This document shows, in pieces, positions 1 through 7,890 of a stretch of DNA of 17,550 bases. The stretch lies in the NCBI GenBank assembly GCA_017444045.1, contig JAFSXO010000189.1, positions 1 through 17,550 on the forward strand, given 5' to 3'. Below the pieces are notes generated by a model. That model did not search any database, had not been told where the DNA came from, and was given only the letters and a program-made list of their open reading frames with translations. Source of the DNA: a bacterium. Lineage in GTDB: Bacteria > Vulcanimicrobiota > Xenobia > Xenobiales > Xenobiaceae. The position numbers were made by a program, and so were the translations under genes. Every line of letters begins with the position of its first letter. Positions within the stretch are counted from its first letter, which is position 1.

Positions 1-119
1 CTGATTTCACTGTAACGTCTCACCCTAGATTACCGCCGTCTCGCCTTTTCTAAGCGTTAATTATCGATTTACACATCATGCACACTATATACAATAACTC
101 AAAACGAAATATTTTTCTA

Positions 120-144
120 GTCTATAATGTAACATTTTTTAGAC
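120..144. repeat. Imperfect hairpin downstream of the SGNH-like gene
   Basis: GTCTA (120-124) pairs with TAGAC (140-144) and AATGT (126-130) with ACATT (132-136). It follows the stop codon of the leftward SGNH-like gene (164-166) by about 20 bases and may mark the transcript end. On the transcribed strand it is followed by A-rich, not T-rich, sequence, so it is not a canonical intrinsic terminator. The remaining bases 1-119 show no gene. Confidence 0.3.
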
Positions 145-163
145 ACTTGCAATGAATTTTATT

Positions 164-1180
164 CTATTCGCTGATATTTGCCTCCACCCAGTCCCCGATG
201 CGCTTGGCCCAGTTAGCGTGAACCAAGGCGCTGGGATGCCCGGACATCTGACCGCTGACGTGGAAAATCGGGGCATCGGCAGCTCCCTCGCGGCCATTGC
301 CGACGAAGAAAAAGGGGAAATCCAGATGCCGCTGGCCCAATTCCAGCGCGTTGCCCCAGTCCTCCTCGTCTAAGCCGCAGACAGCCAAACGGCAGCCGTG
401 GCGCTGGGCCAAATCGCGCAGGCTATCCAAAAGCTTAAAGTACACACTGTGCAGGAGCTGCCTGTCGATGCTGCCTCTTTGGTGGGCCTGACGCTGCAGA
501 CGCGCACTGTATACGCGCTTGGCAAAGTTAACGCTGATCAGAAGATCGTCCCCGGGCCAGCGCGGCTCACAGGGCAGATACACGAGATCGCCGCTACGGT
601 TTACAGAGGCCCGCCGGCTCAGCACATAGGGTCCGCATCCGGAGATTTTGCCCAGGATGTGAAAGACACTGACATCGCGGAACGGATGGTCGTGCATAGC
701 CGCGTACACAATCCAGTCGTATTTCTGGCCCCGCTCCAAAATCTGCTCCGCCCTTGCCAGCGACTGGCATAGGCCGTAAGCATAGACGCCGTAATTGTCA
801 AAGGCGATATCGGGAAAGCGCTCATTGAGCAGCCACGCCCAGGTCTCCTCGTCGCTGACCTGCCAGCCGTAAGTATAGGAGCAGCCTATGAGCATGACCC
901 GCTTAGACGCGGGCTTATCATAATCGGGCCGGCTCGCCCGGCTGCCGTCGCGCCAGACCGTTTCACATACTTCCTTGCCAGACACTTCCCTGTGCCGCTT
1001 TACGCCAGACACGGTTTCCCAGCCCATTACGGGATTATAGGAATCGAACCGCCAAAGCGCCGAGCTGTCGTGCGGCGAGTAGCCCTCGAGCTTGAGATAC
1101 ACCTCGCTAAAGATGAGCAACAAGGCTGCGGCGGCCACAGCGAGAAGCGCGCGATGAAGCGTTTTAGCTTTTACAGACAT
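164..1180 (-). CDS. SGNH/GDSL-hydrolase-like protein, membrane-anchored
   Basis: A 338-residue protein with one N-terminal hydrophobic segment (about residues 11-27), which should act as a signal anchor and place the rest outside the cytoplasm. After it, GCSYTYG (residues 99-105) matches the block I nucleophile motif of SGNH hydrolases, with Ser101 as the candidate nucleophile. Near the C-terminus GHPSALVH (314-321) resembles the block V region, with His315 or His321 as catalytic base. The Asp usually three residues before that His is not obvious, so activity is uncertain. Such proteins are esterases or O-acetyl transfer/removal enzymes acting on glycans or lipids; the substrate here is unknown. 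The ATG lies inside the end of the upstream methyltransferase gene (10-base overlap), which implies translational coupling. The family call is fairly safe; the exact role is not. Confidence 0.7.
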   Translation of the reverse strand: MSVKAKTLHRALLAVAAAALLLIFSEVYLKLEGYSPHDSSALWRFDSYNPVMGWETVSGVKRHREVSGKEVCETVWRDGSRASRPDYDKPASKRVMLIGCSYTYGWQVSDEETWAWLLNERFPDIAFDNYGVYAYGLCQSLARAEQILERGQKYDWIVYAAMHDHPFRDVSVFHILGKISGCGPYVLSRRASVNRSGDLVYLPCEPRWPGDDLLISVNFAKRVYSARLQRQAHQRGSIDRQLLHSVYFKLLDSLRDLAQRHGCRLAVCGLDEEDWGNALELGQRHLDFPFFFVGNGREGAADAPIFHVSGQMSGHPSALVHANWAKRIGDWVEANISE

Positions 1181-2235
1181 TTACTAACACCGCTGCCGCC
1201 AGGTAGGGTTAGAACAGCCAACTTCAAAGGGTGCTCGCCGTCACAGGAAGGAAAGTCCGCATCCGGATAAATGCGCTCAATGCTGGGAGCCGGCAGGCCG
1301 ATCTTAACGGCGGTGCGTTCCAGAACGGCGCGCCACTCCTCCCAGGTAACCTGCGCATGGTGATTGGTAGCTAAAATGCTGCCGCCTTCGGCCAGGCACA
1401 GCAGGCAGGGCTTCAGCATCGAGGCGTAATCGTTCTGCAGATCGACCCTGCCGAAAGCGCTATTGGCCACCGTGGGCGGATCCAGCACGATAATATCAAA
1501 GCTCTGCGGCTCAACCCGCATATAGCGCCGCCGGGCCGCCCGCCCTTTGACCCCGAGCTGCGACAGCTGCCTGACGATCGGAAATACATCTTCCTGCCAG
1601 GTTTTAAAGCGCGCCGCCGGGATCCCGTTTATCTCGGCATTGCGGCGTCCTATTTCCAGACACCAGCGAGAAAAATCCACGTTGGTAACGGCCGCCCCGT
1701 TTGCGGCAGCCGCCACTCCCGCCGTGCAGGTGTAGGCGAACAGATTGAGTACGCACATACCAGGAAGGGCATGGCTGCGCAGCCAGCGCCGCCCAGCGCG
1801 GAAATCCAGAAACAGATAAGGATCCTTGCCGTGGCTGAATGAGGCGACCGCAAAGGTCTGCCCCTGCTCGCGGCACAGCGCCTCAAGGCTCCAGTCTGCG
1901 CCCTGTGCCAGAGGAGCGGCACCATCAGAGGAGGTATCCGCATACAGAACCGCCGATTTAGCCTTGCCCTGACGCGCCCAAACGACAAGGCGCAGCTGCT
2001 CTGAATTGGCATATTCCTTCAGAGCTTCCCATTCAGCGGAGGCGAGATCATCAAAGAACACCATGGCCAGCAGATACTCGCCATAGCGATCTACGGTAAG
2101 CCCTGGCCTGCCTTCCGCTATGCCGTGAAATACACGCCAGGCATTAGTGCCTTCGGCGTGAAAGCGGCGGCGCAGCTCTGAGCGCCTGGCATCGGCCTGC
2201 CTAAGCAAAACGCTGAGCCCATTGTCCACAGACAT
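1171..2235 (-). CDS. RlmI/RlmK-like class I SAM-dependent methyltransferase
   Basis: A 354-residue protein with the layout of the RlmI/RlmK-type RNA (cytosine/guanine) methyltransferases: an N-terminal part with FHGIAEGRPGLTVDRYG (residues 36-52), a pattern typical of this family, then a Rossmann methyltransferase domain. Motif I is VLNLFAYTCTAG (162-173), the acidic SAM-ribose residue is Asp187 in NVDFS, and motif IV is LDPPT (251-255). The likely reaction is methylation of a base in rRNA in the cytoplasm, but the target position cannot be read from the sequence, and members without a proven target exist. The ATG at 2233-2235 has a GGGAG about 11 bases upstream. It follows the NTF2-like gene by 69 bases and overlaps the SGNH-like gene downstream, so the three probably form one transcript. 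Confidence 0.85.
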   Translation of the reverse strand: MSVDNGLSVLLRQADARRSELRRRFHAEGTNAWRVFHGIAEGRPGLTVDRYGEYLLAMVFFDDLASAEWEALKEYANSEQLRLVVWARQGKAKSAVLYADTSSDGAAPLAQGADWSLEALCREQGQTFAVASFSHGKDPYLFLDFRAGRRWLRSHALPGMCVLNLFAYTCTAGVAAAANGAAVTNVDFSRWCLEIGRRNAEINGIPAARFKTWQEDVFPIVRQLSQLGVKGRAARRRYMRVEPQSFDIIVLDPPTVANSAFGRVDLQNDYASMLKPCLLCLAEGGSILATNHHAQVTWEEWRAVLERTAVKIGLPAPSIERIYPDADFPSCDGEHPLKLAVLTLPGGSGVSKCL

Positions 2236-2304
2236 CTCTTATACTACTCCCGGCTCACCCTACAGATCGGCACTGCGGTTCTCATACAGTTAAACACCAG
2301 CGGC

Positions 2305-2721
2305 TCACAGGTCTGTAGGTCTCCAGCCCACGCGATCGTAATACATCTCGCAGCTGGTCACTAGGTGACGATCATTAAATTCCAGGAATTCCACGCCGTT
2401 ATCTTCAAAGACCCTGTTGTCCATAGTATTGCGCACCCGCCGCTTCATTACTATGGTACCCGGCTCGATTAGCCAGCAGTCTACAAGGGTAAACGTCCAT
2501 TCTGGATTGCGCACAAACAGCAGATCCAGATACTCTGCAATAGCCTCCTTGCCATACACTCCAGTAGAGCGGGCAGGATCGCGGTATACCGCGTCATCGC
2601 TAAGCATCGCTACAACCGCGCTGGGCTCAGAGCCAGACCATGCCGCTAGCCAGCGCTCACAGAACCTTCTACATTCCTCTTTACTGTCAGGGTCAGGCTT
2701 ATCGCCTTGCTCTTTATCCAC
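2305..2721 (-). CDS. NTF2/SnoaL-like small protein (GTG start)
   Basis: A protein of 138 residues starting at GTG 2719-2721, which sits six bases after a perfect AAGGAG (2728-2733). An ATG further upstream (2803-2805) would add 28 residues of AT-rich, Cys-containing sequence with no clear ribosome binding site, so the GTG is preferred. The body reads as an NTF2-like/SnoaL-like cone fold: an N-terminal helix (RRFCERWLAAWSG), then a short-chain pattern with DDAVYRDPARSTGVYGKEAI and a beta-rich end (VEFLEFNDRHLVTSCEMYYD). The family includes polyketide cyclases, ketosteroid-isomerase-like enzymes and ligand-binding proteins; nothing here says which. It is the first gene of the leftward set and has a candidate promoter just upstream (2794-2821). 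Confidence 0.7.
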   Translation of the reverse strand: MDKEQGDKPDPDSKEECRRFCERWLAAWSGSEPSAVVAMLSDDAVYRDPARSTGVYGKEAIAEYLDLLFVRNPEWTFTLVDCWLIEPGTIVMKRRVRNTMDNRVFEDNGVEFLEFNDRHLVTSCEMYYDRVGWRPTDL

Positions 2722-2727
2722 CTTATT

Positions 2728-2733
2728 CTCCTT
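2728..2733 (-). promoter_or_regulatory. Ribosome binding site that sets the GTG start of the NTF2-like gene
   Basis: On the minus strand the bases read AAGGAG, followed by AATAAG and then GTG. Motif quality and spacing of six bases make this the best initiation site for the gene, 28 codons inside the longest possible reading frame. Confidence 0.65.
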
Positions 2734-2793
2734 GGCTTTAAAACATACCTGATAACAAGCTATTACCAGATTAGCATCACTACAATTTAAAAG

Positions 2794-2821
2794 ATTAACA
2801 TACATTCGTAATTATAGTCAA
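2794..2821 (-). promoter_or_regulatory. Candidate sigma70-type promoter for the leftward genes
   Basis: On the minus strand TTGACT (2821 to 2816) is a five-of-six match to the -35 consensus. After a 16-base spacer comes GTTAAT (2799 to 2794), four of six to the -10 consensus. The site lies 60-70 bases upstream of the GTG start with its AAGGAG. The surrounding DNA is AT-rich, which makes chance matches more likely. Confidence 0.35.
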
Positions 2822-2976
2822 GGGAAGCTAAAGATAAGCTAGCGCCGCCGAGCTAGGCGCGGAAGCTGGTGCAGCACCAAATACGTTCAAAGCGCTCTAG
2901 GTTACCGAAATATGCCATTGTGCTATTAACAATTTTGTTTCTTAAAGTTTACGCATTAGCAAAAAAAAACGATTTG

Positions 2977-3005
2977 TTTACAATAGCTATATTGGCCATT
3001 ATTTT
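2977..3005 (+). promoter_or_regulatory. Candidate promoter of the GrpE-like/HerA-like operon
   Basis: TTTACA (2977-2982, five of six to the -35 consensus) and TATTTT (3000-3005, four of six to the -10) are separated by exactly 17 bases. Transcription would begin near 3012, giving a leader of about 110 bases before the ATG at 3121. The promoter is covered by the inverted repeat described in the next entry, which makes regulation by a repressor or by RNA structure plausible. Confidence 0.4.
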
Positions 3006-3019
3006 GGTCAATGCTATTG
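2981..3019. repeat. Long two-part inverted repeat over the promoter (candidate operator)
   Basis: The outer arms CAATAGC (2981-2987) and GCTATTG (3013-3019) are perfect inverted copies. The inner arms ATTGGCCA (2991-2998) and TGGTCAAT (3005-3012) match with one G-T pair. Together they give about 15 paired positions with one three-base bulge and a six-base loop, centred at 3000. The centre coincides with the candidate -10 box and the left arm overlaps the -35, the expected geometry for a repressor operator. If transcription began further upstream it would instead form a strong RNA hairpin. Confidence 0.55.
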
Positions 3020-3120
3020 CCAAAATGACATATTTTGTCTATTTGCAAACGTGTAATAGGGTAATTAAAAAGTCGAGCATAGGAATTATATATTACTGAC
3101 AGCGGGAGATTGCGACCGAT

Positions 3121-4005
3121 ATGGGACTTTTTGGGGATAATAAAAAAGAAGAATTTGAAAAGCTATTTTTCGAGATGCTTGACACCCCAGAAGCGCAGAG
3201 AAAGATAAAAGACATTATCCAACCCAAACTTAACCAACAGTATATAAACATAAATAATCGCATAGATAATCTTAATAATCAAATGAATGCGCTCAATAGC
3301 GACCAAAGCAGTAGGCAGGGAAATGACCCCCAGAACAATTATGGACACGCAACCAGTTATAGCAATGCTACTGAAAACATGTATCTGTCTACTATTAATG
3401 AGTTAAAGAAAGAGAATTCCAAGCTCAAAAGTGACAACGCTAATCTAAAAGCAGATAAAAAAACGGCGGAAGACAACCGCGATGATCTCATTAAGGAACG
3501 CGATGATCTCATTAAACAGCTTGAACGAGTCCAGAGTGATCTTACAAATGCCAAGACTGAAAATCATAATCTGACAAATACCTTCGGCAAGCCTATCGAT
3601 CTTTTGAGACGGTACCGCGAGCTTCCAAGACATATCAAGGACAGCCTTTCTGATGTTATCAGCCACGTAGACGAAGTACACTTTATCGCCTCCTGTTCTA
3701 GTCAGGAGCATTTAAAAGCTATATGGGATTATACCAAGCAGCTTATTGAAGATGGCCGCAATGCAGATGACATAGAAGTATTAAAGGGTATATTTGACTA
3801 TTTCTTTGTCATTTTCAACGAATCGCTTACTACGCCAAAGTTTGTCCGGGACGATGTTGCCCAAGGCGACAGGTTTAACTACGAAAGACATGACAGATGC
3901 CCAGGCAGTTCAGCCTCTGGTGTAATCACAGAAGTGGTTCTTAAAGGCTATAAATCAGCCAATACTGGCAATATCATCTGCAAGTCAGTCGTTCGCGTAC
4001 AATAG
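3121..4005 (+). CDS. GrpE-like coiled-coil protein, predicted exchange factor for the island Hsp70
   Basis: A 294-residue protein laid out like GrpE but longer. Residues 1-85 are polar and Asn/Gln-rich. About 88-155 is a Lys/Glu/Asp-rich coiled coil, including an exact heptad repeat DDLIKER/DDLIKQL encoded by a 21-base DNA repeat. Residues 157-235 are helical. The last ~47 residues match the GrpE beta-wing: a Phe-x3-His element (RFNYERHD), then GVITEVVLKGY at 267-277, then a closing hydrophobic strand (CKSVVRVQ). GrpE's equivalent is a Gly-x-Val...x-KGY pattern followed by a VxV strand. GrpE releases ADP from Hsp70; the natural partner here is the Hsp70-like protein of the same island, not housekeeping DnaK. 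The ATG has GGGAG 12 bases upstream. It is 11 bases from the ATPase gene, whose AGGAG overlaps this stop codon. The gene is AT-rich, unlike the flanks. Confidence 0.6.
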   Translation: MGLFGDNKKEEFEKLFFEMLDTPEAQRKIKDIIQPKLNQQYININNRIDNLNNQMNALNSDQSSRQGNDPQNNYGHATSYSNATENMYLSTINELKKENSKLKSDNANLKADKKTAEDNRDDLIKERDDLIKQLERVQSDLTNAKTENHNLTNTFGKPIDLLRRYRELPRHIKDSLSDVISHVDEVHFIASCSSQEHLKAIWDYTKQLIEDGRNADDIEVLKGIFDYFFVIFNESLTTPKFVRDDVAQGDRFNYERHDRCPGSSASGVITEVVLKGYKSANTGNIICKSVVRVQ

Positions 4006-4016
4006 GAGATAATTCC

Positions 4017-7000
4017 ATGATGCCGCTCACTCGTACATCTATGGAAGCACATTTGGCAGATGCAGGCAGTCTTTTTCTGAAAAAAGATGTGATGTATCTA
4101 TCCCAACGCCTCAGCTTTCGTGAAGTCAAACCAATACCCATAAAGGATTTCTATCTGCTGCGCGTCACCAACGTATGCTACGATGAACAGGCTCCTAAAA
4201 AAGAAGCGCTCGAAAACGTACTATCCTCCCTCAAAATGGATGGGATCAATTTTGTATTCCTGATCGTCTGCAAAAAGGAAAAGGTCGATTTTTACTACGG
4301 CATTTCCAAAGACCTAAGCAGTAACAAAGCGCCAGAGTTCGCGATCAAGGATATCGGCGATCACATTCTCACACCCTCTATTCAGGGCAATTTCCGCGGC
4401 AGCCGCGTTAAGGCGCTTGAAAATGACGAGAAAAAGCACATATACGACATCCTGTCGGAAATGCCATATGCAGGCGTAATAGAAGGCGTTCCCGGTGCAA
4501 ATAAGGACGACGAGAAGTATCAGGGCATAGACAGGCTAATCAACGTAATGTACGGAGACGAATACTGCTTCCTGGTTATCGCCAAGCCGCTGGATACTGA
4601 CGCCATACTAAGTATTCAGGAACATCTCTATAGATTTTATGACCAAAACGCACCATTAGCAAAGCTGAATCTTCAATCTGGAAAAGGCAGCAACACCGGA
4701 ACTTCAGCTTCGTCAACGAAGGGAAGCAGCCAGACATCGGGTTCATCTGATTCGACGACCAAGACGACCGGAAGCTCTGAAAGCGATACGCATACTAAAG
4801 GCGACAATTCCAGTACGACAAAGGGAGCTTCTAGAAGCACAACTGAAAACGAGAGCTACCGCGGAAACAGCATCTCTGTACAAAAAAGCGGTTCAGAAAG
4901 CAAAACTAAAGGGGAAAGTTCATCTTTTTCTCATCAAACCGGAAGCAACACCTCAACCTCAACGGCCACAAGCACTAACACCTCAGCAACAGAAAGCGAC
5001 AGCACGACAAAAGGCCAAAATACTGGTACATCAGAGTCAAACACTTGGACTTATGAATGCGTGAACCGCAGAATCCAGGACATAATAAAGTTCATGGATG
5101 ACATCGTCTTCCCCCGTCTCGATTACGGCAAGGGCAAGGGCACCTTCCTTACCTCCATGTGCGTGTTTGCCTCCAAGCCGACTTCACTGCAAAAAATAAA
5201 AAACACCGTCACCGCTCTGTATTCCGGTGAAACAGGCAATAAGATTCCCTTGCAGTCCTTTAACATCTGTACGGAAGCCAAAAAGGCTTTTGCCTCCTTC
5301 CAGCTTCCGTCTGGCACTTTATACGGCGAGCCCGACGAGGGCGAATATCTCACCCACTTTGCCATGCACCATCTCGTAAACCGAACGGGTCCGTCCCATA
5401 TCGGCAACTGGATCACCACCAACGAGCTGGGCATGATAGCGGGACTTCCCCAAAAAGAAGTCGTCGGACTAAGTCTGAACGAAGAGGTCGAATTCGGGCT
5501 GAATTTTGAGAAGCCTAAGCAGGCTGATAGCCTCATCGAGCTAGGCTGTCTGATACAGAACGGCAATGTGCTGCGAGAAAGTCCGGTATATCTCGACAAA
5601 GCGGACTTAGACAAGCACATATTCGTCGCCGGCGTGACGGGCAGCGGCAAGACCACGACCTGCCAGACCATACTCAGCAAGGCCAATATGCCATTTCTCG
5701 TAATCGAGCCGGCCAAAACGGAATACCGGGTGATGCTCCGCGAGCACAAAGACCTGCTGATCTTTACGCTCGGCGACAACCAGACCACGCCGCTGCGCAT
5801 GAACCCGCTGGTGTTCTATAAGCACGAGAGCATTACATCAAGAGTAGATATGCTCTGCGCCTGCATAGAATCGGCGTTCGATATGGAAGCGGCCATACCC
5901 CAGATCATCGAGCAGGCTCTCTATGAAAGCTATGAAGAAAAGGGTTGGGACATCTACAACAATAATAACAAACAGTTTGACAATCCCTTCGACGGCAGCT
6001 ACGAAGCATTTCCGACCATATCCGACCTAATTGAAAAATGCGAGGAAGTGGTCAACAAACAGGGCTTTGACGAACGGCTGAAAAACGATTATATCGGCTC
6101 CATCAAGGCCAGGCTTTTGGGACTTACCAGCGGCGGCAAAGGCTTTCTGCTCAATGCGCAGAGCTCTGTAGATTTTATAGAGCTGCTGGATCACAAGGTC
6201 GTCTTTGAGCTGGAGAACATCCGCAGCAGTGCCGAAAAATCGCTGATCATGGGATTTATCCTTATCAATCTCTCAGAAGCGATCCGCGAGAAATACAGAG
6301 AGACCGGCATCAAGCTCCAGCATATTACACTCGTAGAAGAAGCTCACAGACTTCTCAGCAAGCATATTCCCGGCGATAATCCCAGCAAAAAGAATAGCGT
6401 GGAAATGTTCTCCGATATGCTGGCGGAGATCAGAAAATACGGGGAATCCCTGGTTATCGTTGACCAGATACCGAATAAGCTGACCCCAGATGTTCTGAAG
6501 AACACCAACACCAAAATCATTCACCGCATTTTTGCGGCAGACGACAAAGATGCTGTCGGCAATACCATCATGCTCAAGGATGAGCAGAAGGAGTTTCTGT
6601 CCAATTTGCCCGCTGGACGCGCGGTTTATTTCACCACCGGCACCGACAAAGCCGTACAGATTCAGATCAACAGACCTCCCGACCTCGATACCTCCTCCGA
6701 GCCTCCGTCAGATGATGAGATACGCAAAAACGAAAGCGTTATCGCATTTTACTGCGATCACCATCAGTCTGGCTTATTCAAGGGACTGGAGTGCTTCAAG
6801 GAGAGGCCTACAATCCTGCAATTTAAATGTATCAGCGCTCTGAATAATGGCCTCATAGACATAAACAGCTGGAATAAAGAATTCAAGTCCACTAAAACAT
6901 TTTCAGCAGAGACGATAGGCAAAATTCAAGCTGTTGTTGATACGCTTGGCGACTGTCTCTACGAATATTTACAAAATTACAACAATAACCTATGTAAAGT

Positions 7001-7034
7001 AATTTTACGTCGGTTCTATCAAAGTAGGAGCTAG
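4017..7034 (+). CDS. HerA/DUF87-type P-loop ATPase with a Ser/Thr-rich linker
   Basis: A 1005-residue protein. Residues 1-218 form an N-terminal domain I do not recognise. About 219-345 is an extreme Ser/Thr/Gly/Lys low-complexity stretch with recurring TKG and TSG pieces and almost no hydrophobic residues, so probably disordered. The remainder is a HerA/FtsK-superfamily ATPase: Walker A GVTGSGKTT (539-547, Lys545), Walker B ITLVEEAHRL (770-779, Glu774-Glu775), a sensor-like segment VIVDQIPNKL and a conserved NTNTKIIHRI stretch near the C-terminal side. Family members are hexameric motors that translocate DNA or remodel protein partners; many occur in phage-defence and conjugation loci. I see no nuclease domain. 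The start is the first of two adjacent ATGs, eight bases after AGGAG (4004-4008). The gene lies between the GrpE-like gene and the 267-residue gene with gaps of 11 and 5 bases, so one operon is likely. Confidence 0.8.
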   Translation: MMPLTRTSMEAHLADAGSLFLKKDVMYLSQRLSFREVKPIPIKDFYLLRVTNVCYDEQAPKKEALENVLSSLKMDGINFVFLIVCKKEKVDFYYGISKDLSSNKAPEFAIKDIGDHILTPSIQGNFRGSRVKALENDEKKHIYDILSEMPYAGVIEGVPGANKDDEKYQGIDRLINVMYGDEYCFLVIAKPLDTDAILSIQEHLYRFYDQNAPLAKLNLQSGKGSNTGTSASSTKGSSQTSGSSDSTTKTTGSSESDTHTKGDNSSTTKGASRSTTENESYRGNSISVQKSGSESKTKGESSSFSHQTGSNTSTSTATSTNTSATESDSTTKGQNTGTSESNTWTYECVNRRIQDIIKFMDDIVFPRLDYGKGKGTFLTSMCVFASKPTSLQKIKNTVTALYSGETGNKIPLQSFNICTEAKKAFASFQLPSGTLYGEPDEGEYLTHFAMHHLVNRTGPSHIGNWITTNELGMIAGLPQKEVVGLSLNEEVEFGLNFEKPKQADSLIELGCLIQNGNVLRESPVYLDKADLDKHIFVAGVTGSGKTTTCQTILSKANMPFLVIEPAKTEYRVMLREHKDLLIFTLGDNQTTPLRMNPLVFYKHESITSRVDMLCACIESAFDMEAAIPQIIEQALYESYEEKGWDIYNNNNKQFDNPFDGSYEAFPTISDLIEKCEEVVNKQGFDERLKNDYIGSIKARLLGLTSGGKGFLLNAQSSVDFIELLDHKVVFELENIRSSAEKSLIMGFILINLSEAIREKYRETGIKLQHITLVEEAHRLLSKHIPGDNPSKKNSVEMFSDMLAEIRKYGESLVIVDQIPNKLTPDVLKNTNTKIIHRIFAADDKDAVGNTIMLKDEQKEFLSNLPAGRAVYFTTGTDKAVQIQINRPPDLDTSSEPPSDDEIRKNESVIAFYCDHHQSGLFKGLECFKERPTILQFKCISALNNGLIDINSWNKEFKSTKTFSAETIGKIQAVVDTLGDCLYEYLQNYNNNLCKVILRRFYQSRS

Positions 7035-7039
7035 AGAAT

Positions 7040-7843
7040 ATGTTATTATTTATGGGTTTGAATATGTCAAATCTAAGTGTAAGCGACCTCGGAAATGCTA
7101 TACGCGATTCGGCAACTTCATTGTGTAATAGAATTGCCGGACCTGCAACTGAGATTGCCAAGACCATGATCAATGGTACAACGACTATCGTCAATGCTCT
7201 CGAGAAAGCCTTGCCTATTATAACAGCAGTACGTCCTGATCTCGCGAGATTATGCAATACGATTATCGCAGGGGGACGTATCATTTCAGAATTGGCAGAA
7301 GCTTTCGGCTTGAAGGAAAAAGACAAGGATATTCCTGAAGAGATGGCCATGAAAGCAGAAGTATCTACTAAAAAGCCTCAGGATTTTGATACGGCACAGG
7401 CATACATTAAGCACCTTCAGGAAGATATCAGCCTTTCAGAAGAGAACCAGGAGCGTCTTAATAATATGGACGAAAAAGAGCGCTCAGCGTATTGCGCAAC
7501 AGGTACTTATCTGTACACGCAGGGCGTTATTGAGAGTCTAGGCTTGGACACCAAAGGTTTTTCGAATTCTGAAAAATTGATTGCCACTATCGCCCAAATA
7601 ATTGTTGACGGCGTTTGTCTGATCGGCCCAATCCTTCCCGAAGAATACGCTAAATACTTAAAACATGGGCTAGCAGCTGGTTTAACATTGCAAGCATTTT
7701 CAGACTATCTGCACAACCAAAGCCACGACATCAGCCTCGACAAAAAGGTCCAGGATGCGATCATTGGAGCGATGAAGGAGAATAATCCTAACATTTCCGA
7801 TCAGGATATTGAAACCAAGCTGAGCAGTTTTAACCTAGAGTGA
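7040..7843 (+). CDS. Helical protein of unknown function, possible partner or effector
   Basis: A 267-residue protein I cannot place in a family. Residues about 12-90 look like long amphipathic helices with an alanine/isoleucine/threonine face (IVNALEKALPIITAV, NTIIAGGRIISELAEAFGL). An acidic hinge follows (91-108), then KPQDFDTAQAYIKHLQ (112-127), a style of segment seen in phage and mobile-element proteins. A second hydrophobic region (about 178-222, with IATIAQIIVDGVCLIGPIL) may be a buried helix pair or a membrane-active hairpin. There is no signal peptide and no catalytic motif. ATG 7040 is nine bases after AGGAG (7026-7030), which overlaps the stop of the ATPase gene; in-frame ATGs at 7052 and 7064 are weaker alternatives. 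Tight coupling to the ATPase suggests a subunit, substrate or effector of that machine. Role unknown. Confidence 0.75.
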   Translation: MLLFMGLNMSNLSVSDLGNAIRDSATSLCNRIAGPATEIAKTMINGTTTIVNALEKALPIITAVRPDLARLCNTIIAGGRIISELAEAFGLKEKDKDIPEEMAMKAEVSTKKPQDFDTAQAYIKHLQEDISLSEENQERLNNMDEKERSAYCATGTYLYTQGVIESLGLDTKGFSNSEKLIATIAQIIVDGVCLIGPILPEEYAKYLKHGLAAGLTLQAFSDYLHNQSHDISLDKKVQDAIIGAMKENNPNISDQDIETKLSSFNLE

Positions 7844-7890
7844 TAAGGCCATTTTATTAGCGTTGCGCAAAAAGGTTAACGCTTTGTACG

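Larger units (their letters stand above)
2722..3120. other. Divergent intergenic spacer without a convincing gene
   Basis: About 400 bases separate the leftward NTF2-like gene from the rightward GrpE-like gene. The left part carries the leftward promoter candidate. A small GC-rich block (about 2837-2880) follows, including the tight palindrome GGTGC-A-GCACC at 2868-2878. The right part is very AT-rich and holds a promoter candidate within a long dyad (2977-3019) and a second small dyad, CAAAAT-N5-ATTTTG (3021-3037). A 76-codon frame starting at a GTG (2869-3099) runs through it. It has no good ribosome binding site, crosses the promoter and dyad, and its hydrophobic composition is what AT-rich non-coding DNA gives, so I do not call it a gene. 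Confidence 0.6.

Noticed and set aside
2722..2805. Upstream ATG (2803-2805) for the NTF2-like gene.
   Set aside because: The added 28 residues do not belong to the fold and include the natural leader with the AAGGAG motif; the GTG at 2719-2721 is far better placed.
2869..3099. A 76-codon hydrophobic reading frame (GTG start) between the leftward and rightward gene sets.
   Set aside because: No good ribosome binding site, it crosses a promoter candidate and a long dyad, and its Ile/Leu/Lys-rich product is what AT-rich non-coding DNA yields by chance.
5123..5800. Long antisense reading frames inside the HerA-like gene and other genes.
   Set aside because: They are shadows of the GC-richer coding sequence, without start signals or recognisable motifs.
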